64,000 nucleotides of DNA from Ophiodon elongatus (GCA_016806645.1 JACSYO010001590.1:1-64000); one strand, 5' to 3'. Counted from the stretch's first letter, positions 11,951 to 25,666 are shown. Made by a program: numbers and translations. The notes: a model not told the origin generated them from the sequence alone.

Positions 11951-11957
11951 CACGCAT

Positions 11958-11992
<35 letters not shown>

Positions 11993-12028
11993 CACGCACA
12001 CGCACACACACACACACACACACACACC
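11951..12028. repeat. (CGCA)n / (CA)n microsatellite
   Basis: ACGC tetranucleotides pass into CA dinucleotides. Confidence 0.97.
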
Positions 12029-12029
12029 T

Positions 12030-13519
12030 CTAAAAGTCCGTCTCATGAATATTAAACAGGGCTGGTAAAAGCCTCCCGTCTGCAGCTTCAGCTCACAAGC
12101 TGTCTGAAAGAAGCCGGTTCCTCATGAGCAGCCTCGCAGCAGGCTGCTCCTTTAACGGCTCCTTTAACGGCTCCTCCTCGTCCCCCAACAACAACAACAC
12201 AGTTACGAGTCTGTTTACTTGTTTATTCAGGCTCCTAAAACTCTGCAGAACAAGGACGAACGCCCCAAAGACAAAACAGGGCGAGTTAACTGCAGTCAGC
12301 TCCTCCCACTGAGGATCAGATCAGTCGTCTGATTGGCCGGGACGAGAAACACTCAGACGCCTGAGCCCCAACAAGCAGGAGGTTTTAATAAAAACTGTAT
12401 TAAAATGTATTAATTTTCACCAGAAAACAGGCCTCAGACAACGTCCAGATGGTAACATAAGGCCATTTATTTTTGTGATTCATTTGTATTTCAATGTATT
12501 TTTTTGACCTGCTTCTGGTGATTAATACACAGAACGTTAATATTAGAAGGCGAAAAAGCGAAATTTTTTCAGAACAAGTTAAACATTTTCGGAGCTTTTG
12601 TAATAAAAAGCATCAGCCAATCAAGCTGCGGGACGGGAAGAGTCCGAACCAGAGCCTCTCCTTCCGTTCTCACCTTTCACAATAAAAGCCCTAAACATAG
12701 AATATTCGTAGGCGAGTATTTTGCATTCTTCCTGTCCGTTATTCGTCCCTCCCCCGTTGTGTGAAGGCCTTTAGTTGTGAGGATAACGCATCTAAATAAT
12801 AATGATAACAGTGCAATCATGTTTCTTTTCATGGATTCTGTCGCTACTTTTACTTTTATTTTTCTTGCAGGGATGATTTTAAATTTTTTTATTTTTTGCC
12901 CCCCCGGGGGCTCCCACCAATTTTTGGGTGGTACAAACAGGAAGTATGATGTTGCCATGGAGATGCCTTTTGTTTACATTTGGGAAAAATGTTGCTTTCT
13001 TAAAAATAATCATCCTGAATTACCTGCTAACGATGAAGAAAAAGTCTAAACATGATGACGAGGCAATATGACAAGGAGCTTCTTCACTCTACGGTTTCTC
13101 AACATATTTTTGGATGTTTTTCCACCGTGTACTTTATTTATTGACAAGTTTAAGTCACGTCCAGACGTGACTGAAAAAATGTCTCCGAGAAGAAACTATG
13201 AGCTCAGAGAGGCTGAAAAGCAGGGTGAGCATCATGAAGGATAACGAGTCACGAGAAACCCTGAAGCAGAACAGCAGATCTGCAGTTTCCTGTTTCCTGT
13301 TTCTGATATATGTCTTTAAGACAGGTGAGGAGGCATTTAACAGCCTGGAGGGAAGTAGGAAACAGAAGAGCCTCTTTTACGGAGTATTTATGTAATCTGA
13401 GCTCTGGTGACTGGAGGCTTGTTGTACCACTACGCTGCTCTCTCCAGCTCACGCTGTGCTGGTGTCCTCCTCACTCCCTCCTCTCCAACTAAAACCACCA
13501 CGAAGACTGAAGTGAAATC

Positions 13520-13520
<1 letters not shown>
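12030..13520. other. Unique sequence, no gene seen
   Basis: No exon or known element is recognised. Short ORFs such as 12677-12958 and 12777-13049 overlap on opposite strands and lack recognisable domains. Confidence 0.5.
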
Positions 13521-14073
<553 letters not shown>

Positions 14074-14174
14074 TGATGGACCAGATGTGTAGCAGCCATT
14101 ATTCCATGAATGACAGCATCCTGGTCTCCTCCTGAGTCCCTGAGGTCCTGAGCTCCACCAGAAGATGCAGAAGA

Positions 14175-14411
14175 GCAGCTGGAGCAGTTGGAGCAGGTGG
14201 AGCAGCTGGAGCAGGTGGAGCAGCTGGAGCAGCTGGAGCAGGTGGAGCAGCTGGAGCAGGTGGAGCAGGTGGAGCAGGTGGAGCAGCTGGAGCAGCTGGA
14301 GCAGGTGGAGCAGCTGGAGCAGCTGGAGCAGGTGGAGCAGCTGGAGCAGGTGGAGCAGCTGGAGCAGCTGGAGCAGGTGGAGCAGCTGGAGCAGGTGGAG
14401 CAGGTGGAGCT
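14175..14411. repeat. 9-bp tandem array GAGCAGCTG / GAGCAGGTG
   Basis: About 26 nonamers of two variants in patterned order. Open frames (EQVEQLEQL and WSSWSRWSS types) follow from the triplet period. Confidence 0.97.
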
Positions 14412-14555
14412 TGTGTTTAAAATAAGCCGTTATCTGGTCGTAATGGTCGCTTCACGTCTTCCTTTCACTGAGTGAAGCTCCGCAGTAATCAGCCTGGATC
14501 ACACGCTGGAGACGCAACGCAAACGAGCATCCTGTCCTTCATAATTAAGAAGTAT

Positions 14556-14886
14556 TCTTTCCCCAAAATGAACCTCGTTCTCTCAGTAATTAACTGACGT
14601 GTTCATGCAAACCAGAGAAAGAATGTTCTACCTGCTCAGAGATAATAAACTCTTTATGCTCCGAGTCCCGTATCTTTCCTTATGGATGTAGAATCTCTAC
14701 AGACAGATGTTTAAATAAATGCTCTGAACTTATTAAAGGGTTCTATATTGATTGATTGAAGCTCTCAGTGTCACTTACCAGTTTCATTATGAGTATCTCC
14801 AAATTAAATCAGTTAAATCAATAAATAAAAACTCTATGGATTTCTTCTTGAAGCCGACGTGAACACTTACATAACCTCGTTAATGT
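14556..14886 (+). repeat. 331-bp duplicated segment, copy 1
   Basis: From CTTTCCCCAAAATGAACCTC to ACCTCGTTAATGT it matches 18331-18661 with no gap and about two visible substitutions. No coding content is recognised. Confidence 0.95.
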
Positions 14887-15189
14887 TCGGGTTTCCCACC
14901 GGAGGTGAGCAGCGTGCTCCTGGGTGACAGTCCTGTGTTTGTTTGACCCATTCATCCACTTCAACATCTTCTCTACACAGAACTCTGCAGAAACTTAATA
15001 TGTCACAAAACAAACGTAATGTGGGAGAAAAACACGTTTCTCTTCAAACGTAACGTACAACGTAGTTTTGTTGTGTGGGAACGAAACATTTAGGAGACGA
15101 GGAGGCTGAAGTCAGTGTGCAGCTTGTTCACCATCTTAGCTTGGTGGCTTAGCATGATGCTAACCTAAAAACAGACAGAGCAGTGAACA
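14887..15189. other. Unique spacer, no gene seen
   Basis: No gene is recognised. The end may already belong to dispersed family 2 (GAACAGGAAGTGACC near 15185). Confidence 0.4.
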
Positions 15190-15590
15190 GGAAGTGACCA
15201 TATTAGGACTGAGGAGGAAGTAGAGACGCTGTATACGTCTCTGGTGTCGACCTGTCAATCACCCTGTAGCCCCGCCCCTAAAGCATCCCCTCTTTATGGT
15301 CTGTCTGACTCTAAATGGACCATAATTTACTAAATGAACATCATGCTGTATTGAAGAAGACTTGAAACTAGAGATTGAGACATAAACTCATGTTTACAAT
15401 GTTTACTGAGGGAATAAATCAAGAGAGAAGTAGAGTCATTTTCTATAGACTTCTATACAATCGGACTTCTTATTGCCACCTACTGACCAGCAGGGGTCAG
15501 TAGAGAGAATGCACGTTTTCACTTCTTCATCGGCTTCACTCTGCAGAACCGGAGGTTGCCTCCTGGTTTGAATGAAGAACCGATGTTTAC
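15185..15590 (+). mobile_element. Dispersed repeat family 2, copy with tail
   Basis: It carries GACCATATTAGGACTGAGGA, TGTCAATCACCCTGTAGCCC, CTAAATGGACCATAATTTAC and GAGATTGAGACATAAACTCA. It ends with TAGACTTCTATACAATCGG, CAGCAGGGGTCAGTAGAGAG and a Cys/Gly-free AT-poor tail with GGAGGTTGCCTCCTGG. The tail matches the 73-bp array at 16.3 kb. Confidence 0.75.
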
Positions 15591-16337
15591 CCACATAGCA
15601 TATACTCAAACATATATATATTACTGTGCTAAGTCACAAAATAAATACTTGTTTCTGACTAAAATAATAATAAAAAAAAAAAGTAGTGAACAATAGCAGC
15701 AAAATGTAAAGTAAAATATAGAATTGTGTATGTGTACAGAACATATATGTATAAGCTCACATGCAGACCCAGATGAAAGGCCGGCTAAATGAAACACATG
15801 CATCAATAAATCATAATCCGTGAACCTTCAACACAAACGGAGAGAAGCTGCAGCGCAGAGCGACTTCCTGTCGGGACGCCGGCAAGAGGGCACGAGGACA
15901 TAATGAGACAACCGGTATCGAATGTAGAAGTTATTGTGCTTTAGGAGGCAAGCGGAGAAAAAAGACCTATCGAGCAAAGAGAAGTAAACAACAACAGACT
16001 TGTTGTGAGAGGAAACGAGTGGGAAGGAAAGGAGGAGATTGCGAGGTAATGTCAGGTCAGATGTCCTCTGAATGCGTGAGCGCTCAGGCTTCTACTTTTA
16101 AACTCAGCCGTGCTCACGAGGGAGAGAGAAATAACTCACCTGTTTCATTCCCACAATCCCTTTGTTTTATCATTATGAAATGTAATTGGAGGTGAACTTC
16201 CTTAACTTCAGCTGACTGTGAGGCGGGAACGCAGAACAAGTGTAGACTGAAGTCAACGTGAGAGCAGCTTCTTAAGGCCTTAATGTCACACCTGGCCCAG
16301 ACAGCCAATCAAATCAAGCCAGAGAAAGGACCTCATA
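15591..16337. other. Unique sequence, no gene seen
   Basis: AT-rich near 15600-15760, otherwise unremarkable. No exon is seen. Confidence 0.5.
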
Positions 16338-16685
16338 GACTTCTATACAACCAGAGGAGTCGCCCCCTGGTGGTCAGGAGAGAGAATGCAGCTTTAACAC
16401 ATGAAGCTTTGACTTCTATACAACCAGAGGAGTCGCCCCCTGGTGGTCAGGAGAGAGAATGCAGCTTTAACACATGAAGCTTTGACTTCTATACAACCAG
16501 AGGAGTCGCCCCTGGTGGTCAGGAGAGAGAATGCAGCTTTAACACATGAAGCTTTGACTTCTATACAACCAGAGGAGTCGCCCCCTGGTGGTCAGGAGAG
16601 AGAATGCAGCTTTAACACATGAAGCTTCTATACAACCAGAGGAGTCGCCCCCTGGTGGTCAGGAGAGAGAATGCAGCTTTAAGAC
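16338..16685 (+). repeat. 73-bp tandem array, five units, from the tail of dispersed family 2
   Basis: Units begin GACTTCTATACAACCAGAGG at 16338, 16411, 16484 and 16556. A fifth, shortened at its start, begins near 16624. Each continues with CGCCCCCTGGTGGTCAGGAG and AATGCAGCTTTAACACATGA. Confidence 0.95.
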
Positions 16686-16834
16686 ACTTCCACAGTGTCC
16701 GTCTGGGCTGAATACAATGATGCCATTAGTGTAAATAAAGCTCTGTGTATCACCATGTGTGATGTCAAGATGCATTACACTTGCATATGCATTGAATATT
16801 ATATTTATATATATATAACATTTATATCTGTACT

Positions 16835-17595
16835 GTACATGTGTGTACTGTAAGTGTGTGTACTGTACTTGTGTACTGTGTGTACTGTATGTCTGTACTG
16901 TACATGTGTGTACTTGTGTGTACTGTACGCGTGTACTGTACATGTGTACTGTATGTGTGTGTACTGTACGTGTGTGTACTGTACGTGTGTTTACGTGTGT
17001 ACTGTACGTGTATGTACGTGTTCACTGTACGTGTGTGTACTGTACGTGTGTGTACTCTACATGCGTGTACTGTACGTGCGTGTACTCTACGTGCGTGTAC
17101 TGTACGTGAGTTTACGCGTGTACTGTACGTGTGTGTACATGTGTACTGTACGTGTGTATACTCTACGTGCGTGTACTGTACGTGTGTGTACTCTACGTGC
17201 GTGAACTGTACGTGTGTGTACTCTACGTGTGTGTACTGTACGTGTGTGTACTGTACGTGCGTGTACTGTACGTGTGTGTACTGTAAGTGTGTGTACTGTA
17301 CGTGCGTGTACTGTACGTGTGTGTACTGTACGTGCGTGTACTGTACGTGTGTGTACTGTACGTGCGTGTACTGTAAGTGTGTGTACTGTACGTGCGTGTA
17401 CTGTACGTGTGTGTACTGTAAGTGTGTGTACTGTACGTGTGTGTACTGTACGTGCGTGTACTGTACGTGTGTGTACTGTACATGTGTGTACTGTAAGTGT
17501 GTGTACTGTACGTGCGTGTACTGTACGTGTGTGTACTGTAAGTGTGTGTACTGTACGTGTGTGTACTGTAAGTGTGTGTACTGTACATGTGTGTG
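16835..17595. repeat. 15-bp minisatellite TACTGTACGTGTGTG
   Basis: About 50 units, irregular at the low-coordinate end and very regular from about 17100. Variants differ at two positions (CGTGCG, AGTGTG). It stops 22 nt from the exon D splice donor. Cys-rich open frames are artefacts of the triplet period. Confidence 0.97.
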
Positions 17596-17617
17596 TCCAC
17601 AGTGTTCGATACCTTAC

Positions 17618-17814
17618 CCGCTTGCGCAGGTTGCAGGTGAGGATGAGGTTGCGTGAGAAGGAGTTGGCGAAGGCGGTGTAGAACTCCAGCACCTTGAGCA
17701 GCGCCTCCCTCCGGATGACGTGCAGGTCGCAGTACGTCAGCGCTCGCACGTTGGCACACGCGTGTGCCAGGGCGGTCTCCTTCCAGAACACGTCTCCGAA
17801 CACGTCGCCTTTAC
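17618..17814 (-). CDS. kcnh5: KCNH5-like (EAG2) cyclic-nucleotide-binding homology domain, end (internal exon D)
   Basis: This 197-nt exon starts with two bases completing the split Gly codon (acceptor GTGTCCTCAG). It then has 65 codons, beginning KGDVFGDVFWKETALAHACA, continuing through NVRALTYCDLHVIRREALLK and FYTAFANSFSRNL, and ending in LTCNLRKR before the donor GTAAGG. It completes the CNBHD. LAHACANVR, REALLKVL, AFANSF and LTCNL are EAG2-type; EAG1 has LAQSC, RDALQ, AFSHSF and LTYNL, as I remember them. The Tyr of EAG1 belongs to the proposed intrinsic-ligand strand, here replaced by Cys. A 14.3-kb intron separates this exon from exon C. The next coding exon, normally beginning near an FRKISDV motif, was not found and probably lies outside the window. 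A 15-bp tandem array starts 22 nt after the donor. Confidence 0.95.
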
Positions 17815-18330
17815 CTGAGGACACGAGAGACTTCATCACCGATCAGCTGTTTGCTGGAGACCACGCCTCCAAAGTAAACTAACCTCTATGCACAACACTC
17901 ATCTCAGGTATCCTTTTAGCATGTTGATGAATTACAGGATGCTTCGTACTAAATGTACAGTAATATACTGGGAGACATTTAACATAAGCCATCCGCCTCT
18001 GTGCATAAAGCGTATTCTCAAATCTTTTTCAGTCCCTAGCAACTGCTTTACCTGGCCAAGTCCTTAGCAACCAGAGCTGCTGATCTCACCATGTGCACCA
18101 GTGAGCAGGTACAGAGAATACTTCAGCTCCAGACCAACTCACTCCGAGTGGAAGGAGAAGGAGCAAAGCATGGCAGAGAAAAGGGAAAATATATATATGT
18201 ATATATTTTAACTTTGACTCAGCAGAGATGTTGCACCTTATTAATGAATACTGTGATGAAAACAGTGGACCGGGTGCTGGTGCAGATGAGAGGAGGAAGG
18301 CAGGTGGTGGCATGTAAAGTCTGCATGAGC
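17815..18330 (-). other. Intron sequence 5' of exon D, no feature seen
   Basis: Start of the 14.3-kb intron between exons C and D (in genomic order). Short AT-alternating run at 18190-18207. Confidence 0.6.
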
Positions 18331-18661
18331 TCTTTCCCCAAAATGAACCTCGTTCTCTCAGTAATTAACTGACGTGTTCATGCAAACCAGAGAAAGAATG
18401 TTCTACCTGCTCAGAGATAATAAACTCTTTATGCTCCGAGTCCCGTATCTTTCCTTATGGATGTAGAATCTCTACAGACAGATGTTTAAATAAATGCTCT
18501 GAACTTATTAAAGGGTTCTATATTGATTGATTGAAGCTCTCAGTGTCACTTACCAGTTTCATTATGAGTATCTCCAAATTAAATCAGTTAAATCAATAAA
18601 TAAAAACCCTATGGATTTCTTCTTGAAGCCGACGTGAACACTTACATATCCTCGTTAATGT
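18331..18661 (+). repeat. 331-bp duplicated segment, copy 2
   Basis: A gap-free match to 14556-14886, same orientation, 3,775 bp apart. The copies lie on opposite sides of exon D. Confidence 0.95.
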
Positions 18662-20644
18662 ATTCATGCGTATTTCCAGTGAGACTGAGGTTGCAGTTCG
18701 GTCAAACATGTCCCCTAAAAAATGATGTTTCCACACAAATAAATTCTCAATCACATTTTGAGGGAAATGTATTTTCTCCCAGAATACAGTCGCAGTTTTA
18801 AACTTGAGGCTGGAGGTTTGGTCATTTCTCTTCTTTTTTTTTGGAGAGCTGTGTGTCAAAGTAAAAAAAAGATCACGAGAGCATGAAAACCTTTCCATGT
18901 GAAACGTTCTCACTTAAAGACTTAAAGATGAGTCTCACGGTTTCATCCTCTCGATCAAACGAGTGTGTGCTTCACGCTTTCTTTAGGTTAAATAAAGAGG
19001 TTAAATATAGATATATATAGATATCTATATATATATTTTCTTGCAGACCCCTCATGAGTCCATCAGCTGATCCTCAGAGGGATCTGCTCTCCTCGCTGGC
19101 TGCAGACACCTGGACACTCGACTTATCGACTGCCAGCATATATTCCCGGATGCTAATCACACGCAGCGGATGAACGCTTGTTTACACTCGTGAGCGTCTC
19201 CCGGGCAACGCCACGCTTGCTCCTAAAATAATAAGATGAAGGATGAAGAATCATATTTATTTCTCAATCGTGTCACGTGTCATCAGGAGAAACTGACCGG
19301 AGAGCTTATTTTAACTCAACGGTAAGTTTAACTCGACAGGTGAAGCATGAAACAGAGAAATACAGCAATAAATTATAGATTTATTTTGATGATATAATAA
19401 TACTAACAGTAAACTTTATTTGTGTAGAACCTTCCATACAAGAAATGCAGCACAAAGTGCTTTGAAATAAGGGAAAACAGACATAAAATAACTAGAGGTG
19501 TCGCAATATACTGGTATTAAAGTGAAATGTTAATATCATGTAAATAATCATTTTATATACGTATACGGTTTTGGTTACAGACTCTCTCCACCTGCCCTCG
19601 CTCGTATCTTTATTTTATTTATTTGCCAAAAAGAGAGAAAACACACAGTAAACTAAGTTAAAGATGAATTTGACTGAAAGCATTATTATCCCCCCCTAGT
19701 TAAATAACTTTATGAAATAGAAACGTTTTTCTTTTTCTTTTGACCATAATCGTGCAGCGAAAATCTGATATTGCGACGGCACGAGAATGAACATAAAAAC
19801 AGCGATGGAATGTTTTAATTCATGGAAAATATGTTGGGAAATAAAACCCACTTAAATATTAAAATCAGTACCCATATTTACAGATATACATCAATAAACC
19901 TGCAGCAGCATCACAAACACCTCCCTCCTCTTCTTGTTTTCTCTCTTCTGTTCTGCATAACTGCTGAAGAGCTGAACTTTTAGGATGTAGTGTTTATAAA
20001 GTGCACTCGTTACCGATCGGTGATGGTTGTGCTTCTGCATCACTTTTCCTCCTGAAGAGATCCAGATGCATTCTGGTTGTAACAGGCAGTAATATTTGGG
20101 GTAATAGGAACTCACATCGGAGTCAAACCTGCCACAAACCGTCAGCTCAGCACTCCTCTGAGCCGACCTGGATACGACGCGACGCTGTCACAACACCCGG
20201 GTAACGGGCGGCACGCCGACGCTAAAATGCCGACAGAGTGTGTGTGTCACCACGAGTGTGTGAGTGAGTGGATCTCATCCCCCTCCCTCCCTCCCCCCCA
20301 GAGACTCAGGGACTCAGGCTGCAGGACTCATCTTGAATGAGCTCCCCAGCTCCTCGCCAATTAGCCGCGTGGAAGTGGACGCGGCCTCATGGGTCGAGGT
20401 TGGGTGGAGGTGGAGGCTGTGGGGTTATTGGAACCACGGCGATGGATAAATGGATAAATGCCGTGACCCCCGTCGTGCAGGCTTTGCAATGCGTCTGATT
20501 ACTCACCACCACAGGAACCAATACTCTGTAGTCTGCCGACTGCCCGGGGGTAAGTGTTTGATGTGTGCTGCTTCACACTGAATATGACGTACAGAAACAC
20601 TTGTGTACTGGCATGTATGTACTGAATATACTATATTCATATAG
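18662..20644. other. Intron sequence, mostly unique
   Basis: It holds an AT-rich near-palindrome at 19007-19036 (ATAGATATCTATATATA). At 19405-19480 there is a fish-type dispersed motif (TTTATTTGTGTAG and CACAAAGTGCTTTGAA). No gene is recognised. Confidence 0.5.
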
Positions 20645-21030
20645 CATAGACTTTATATAAGAAGTCGACGTCACTGACGTTTTTTAAGCTTCGAGTTCGG
20701 CAATTTCGCTGTCGCCATCTTGGATTACGGCCGTCGCCATCTTGTTTTTTTTGCAATCAAGGAACGGAAGTGACCATATTAGGACTGAGGAGGACGTAGA
20801 GACCTGTCAATCACCTTGTAGCCCCGCCCTAAAGCATCCCCTGCTTTATGGTCTGTTGGACTCTAAATGGACCATAATTTACTAAATGAACATCATGCTG
20901 TATTGAAGAAGACTTGAAACTAGAGATTGAGACATAAACTCATGTTTACAATGTTTACTGAGGGAATAAATCAAGAGAGAAGTAGAGTCATTTTCTATAG
21001 ACTTCTAGTAGTAGAGTAGAGGTTGTCGCC
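20645..21030 (+). mobile_element. Dispersed repeat family 2, copy
   Basis: It runs from CATAGACTTTATATAAGAAG through GCCATCTTGTTTTTTTTGCA and TGTCAATCACCTTGTAGCCC to TTCTATAGACTTCTA. It is the most complete 5' end among the copies. Confidence 0.75.
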
Positions 21031-24000
21031 TGGTCGCAAGTCAGAGACCTCTTGATTGACACTTCAGACCCCCTGAAAGCCTCAAATGCAAAACTTCAGG
21101 AGATCCAAAATCAACACAAAATGTAAGTGTGACTATATAGAATGTAACGTGTCCGTGAAGACGCAGCATATCATGTCTAACAGGAAAGGGGAAAGCTGAC
21201 AGAGGTCCCAGCTTGCTCAACCTTTAGAGCACAGAGCGAAAAGGGGCGGGACTTATAAAAGGGTACATTGTGATTATCCATACAAATGCAGGTTTAAAGT
21301 TTCACGGTTTAAAATAAACTCAGCTGTACATTCAGTTGGTCTACATTGAAGTCTGTCGCAGCTTGCATCCGCCATCAGCGGAAAAATAAATTGCATGTGG
21401 CCGGACGGCCCTCGCATCGCTTTATCTTGCATTGCAGCTCACCACACAATCTCAGGCGTTCAGCTGCTGTGCTGATGCTGCTGTTGCCCCCATATCTCGG
21501 AAAAAAATGAGTGTGTGGAGAAAGTTATACAGCGGCTGTGACACTGATCCACCAACAGCAGCATTAAAGGTCCTTATTGGATTAGAAGAACTAGTATTAG
21601 CATGTAGAGCCCCCATTTAAATTATTATGGTAGTTCCACACGCTGCACAAATGTTGTCCCTGCCACAGATAAATAGTTACTTTGCAATGTGTCCGACACT
21701 TTTTCCAGTTTCAGACATGAACTGATGAATAATTAATGAGCTCGACATCAATTTGTTCACTGTAGGAAAAAAAAGTAATAAAGAGTTTAATGAGTCATTC
21801 TGTTCTCAACAAGATGAACTTGATCTGCCTAAAAGTCCCAACATGATCAGCAGCGTGATATTAATCAGAACCACTTATGTTAATTAGATCATTAATTAAG
21901 ATAACTGATGTATTAATCATGCTTCTGCTTCTTGTCTCCGCAACATATGGGCAGTGTTTCCCTTGGGATGAATAAAAGATGTATCTTATGTGAGATTCAG
22001 ACCTCTAGTTAATTTGTAAAAATATTTTTTTCCCCTTTAAAACGTGAGGAAATAATAGCTTGTGTCATGCACATTAAAGAGCACAGCCCACGTGGATTTA
22101 TGAGACAGTTAGTTGCAGTGTTGAAACAATAAATAATTACTATAAACAAAATGTACCGCGTTAAAAGGCCCCCTTCCTAGAACTCAACTCTTTCATAATC
22201 ATCCAACCAGCAGGAGTCATTTGCGATGCGAGACATCTCGCTGAATAACACCGGAAAGCCCTTAAATTAAACTTAAATTGTCAAATAAAGAGCATTAAAA
22301 TACAAAGTGAAGTGAACTTCTTCCCCCGGTTGCCTCTAAATCTAACAAAACTAACTAAAGTGAGAGACTGCATGCATAAAAACACCACGAAAACTTTCCT
22401 TTGTCTTCAAACTCTGCTCACGACTTTCTCCCTTTGAGACCCGAGCTCCACTTTGAAAGAGAAACTTTTTCGCATTTTAGCTTAAAAATGCTCCCGCTTC
22501 ACAAAAAATAAAAATGCATTCCATCTCAGATCGATTTCCTGTCATGTTAATGCATCGATAAAACACCTGGCGGTCATCTACAATTCATAGTGTTAGTTAC
22601 ATAATAACTCATTTTTACATCAATACCAGACGGTTATGGTTCTGGATTTAGTTGCACAAGCCGGCAATGAAGGCCTCACTTCAATCTCCCTGAATCTCCA
22701 CCGTCACTCGTCGACTAGTTTGAAGTGCTAGCTTTAGCTCAGCTTATTAGCTTTGTCGTTGAGAGTTAGATGAGACGATTGATACCACTCTCATACAGGA
22801 GTCTGTGTTCATTTCCAGGTTTCTCAAGAGGCAGCGCAAGGTAAAATGACTGTTTTTGTCAAAGGAGTCCGGTGCCTTTTAAGAGTTTGGTTCACAACAT
22901 TGTCCAAAAAAAAAGACGAAAGACACTTTTCATTGATGTCTGAGTCTTAAGATGCTCATGAAAAGCAGCGCTGCATTACGACATTTTACAAGAATTCCTT
23001 TATCTAAAAAGGCCTTTCATCATTCTCCCTTTAACCTGGACTTAATCAATTCCTCCTCTAATGTATTCCACATCTAAACAGCCGAACTGATTCTTATTAC
23101 TGGATTCTTGTAATGCAGCCAGACTCATATGTGGTAGCAGCCTCATCTCCTCCTGTTCACCGCTGACGTATTGCTTGCTGGGCCAGAACATATTGCTGTG
23201 TGAATAGAAGGCCAGACTGAATTCCCCTTCTCATAACCAAGCATGAATAATGGATTAAGAAATTAATCAGCTCATCATTTTGGCAAAACAAGAAAAAAAA
23301 AAGAAGAGAGAAAAGAGTGTGAGTGAATTTCCTCTGGAGCCGCAGCAGAAATCATCAATACGTAATTCGGGCCGAAGGTGTGTGGCGTCTCTTCATCCGA
23401 GCTTTGATAGAAACAGCCGACTTTCAACAAAAAATAAACCCGCTCAAGAACCCAATGAAAGCCAAGAAAATAATCAGACGCCGAAAGGGGAGAGTGATTG
23501 AATATTACTTTTGTAAATATGTATTTTATTGCACATTTAATAGACTATAGTGGATAGTTTAAAGGATTCAAGATATTGTAGTCCGAAAACTAACATAACA
23601 ATTACTTTGAATGGTTCTTCAAACCATGATATTAACCAGTTTAATAGCCCAATGGATCCAGCTGGTTTGGATTTAAGTGGTACTTAAGGCAGTGTCTGGT
23701 TCATTCTCACATTTATATAAATCACATCCCATAAGGAGCCTAGTGAAAATATCCTACGAACAAGATGCAAAAACTAAAGCCCCAAAAGAAAAACCCTGAA
23801 ACTTTTCAATACATCTATCATAACAAAGAACAACATAATGACGATCATATTTCTACAAGTTTAACTTTGGTAAACTTTGACAATAGACCCTTCTTTAAGC
23901 TTAAAGAAAATCACTAGTTTCCAAAAGTTCAATCATATTTAGTCGGGGAGTGCAGTTAGTAACAGTGTGGGCTCCATGGTGACGAAGCCCTGACAGCTTG
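21031..24000. other. Longest stretch without tandem repeats; intron, no gene seen
   Basis: About 3 kb of AT-rich unique sequence inside the exon C-D intron. Short ORFs at 21432-21620 and 23280-23550 show no domain. Conserved noncoding elements could be here but cannot be told without alignment. Confidence 0.5.
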
Positions 24001-24006
24001 ACGGAG

Positions 24007-24077
24007 AAGCGGCGGGGGCGGGGCTTAGCCAAGGGGGGTGGGGCTTAGCCAAGGGGGGCGGGGCTTAGCCAAGGGTC
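24007..24077. repeat. About 24-bp GC-box tandem repeat, 3 units
   Basis: GGCGGGGCTTAGCCAAGGG repeated three times, one unit with GGTGGGGC. Confidence 0.9.
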
Positions 24078-25066
<989 letters not shown>

Positions 25067-25197
25067 GGATGCCATTGGACTCTAATGAGAGCAGAGTGTG
25101 TTACAGCCTCGGGGAGCAGCCTCACTCCTCAGCCTGGGGAAATCAGTGGCTTTAAAAACCGCAACCGAGGAGGAGGGCACACTCTCCCTCCATCATC

Positions 25198-25198
25198 C

Positions 25199-25230
<32 letters not shown>

Positions 25231-25245
25231 CTCTTCTTCCTCCAA
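25198..25245. repeat. (TTC)n tract
   Basis: CTTCTTCCTC-type trinucleotide run, followed by a pyrimidine-rich stretch to about 25480. Confidence 0.9.
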
Positions 25246-25666
25246 CGTCTCCTGAGCCTTACTTTGCCTCACCCCCACCCCGTCATCCTTTGATTCTCTC
25301 AAATTCTCCCAATCTCTTCCTCCATCCTTCTAACCTTTCCCTTCTCTGTTTCCCTCTTTTTTTACCGTCCATCTTTTCTTGTTATCCTCTTTCCAAACCT
25401 CTGTATATTTTTTCATCCTTTGCTTGCAAGTCAGCTCCTATTTTTTCACTATCTGTTCTTTCTTCTTAGCCGTCATCTACCTAAACTTCTCTCTTCAAAC
25501 CTCCTCTTCCACGAACTTAATGTGTTTGGAAACGAGGAAAAGATCACTTGACCTGGTGAGAACCCCAAAAATGTTCCTGCCTCATCATCCTCTCCCCCTC
25601 CCTCCATCTTTTTTTTTCTTCCCCTACTGTGCTCATCAACTTCTCAATTATGCAGTCAGTCCCTCA

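Noticed and set aside
14165..14475. Gln/Glu/Leu/Val coiled-coil-like ORF
   Set aside because: Translation of 9-bp repeats, with no flanking exon signals.
16841..17656. Cysteine-rich 271-codon ORF (VYCTC repeats) resembling a Cys-rich protein
   Set aside because: Exact translation of the 15-bp array; it is antisense to the channel gene and its end runs across exon D.
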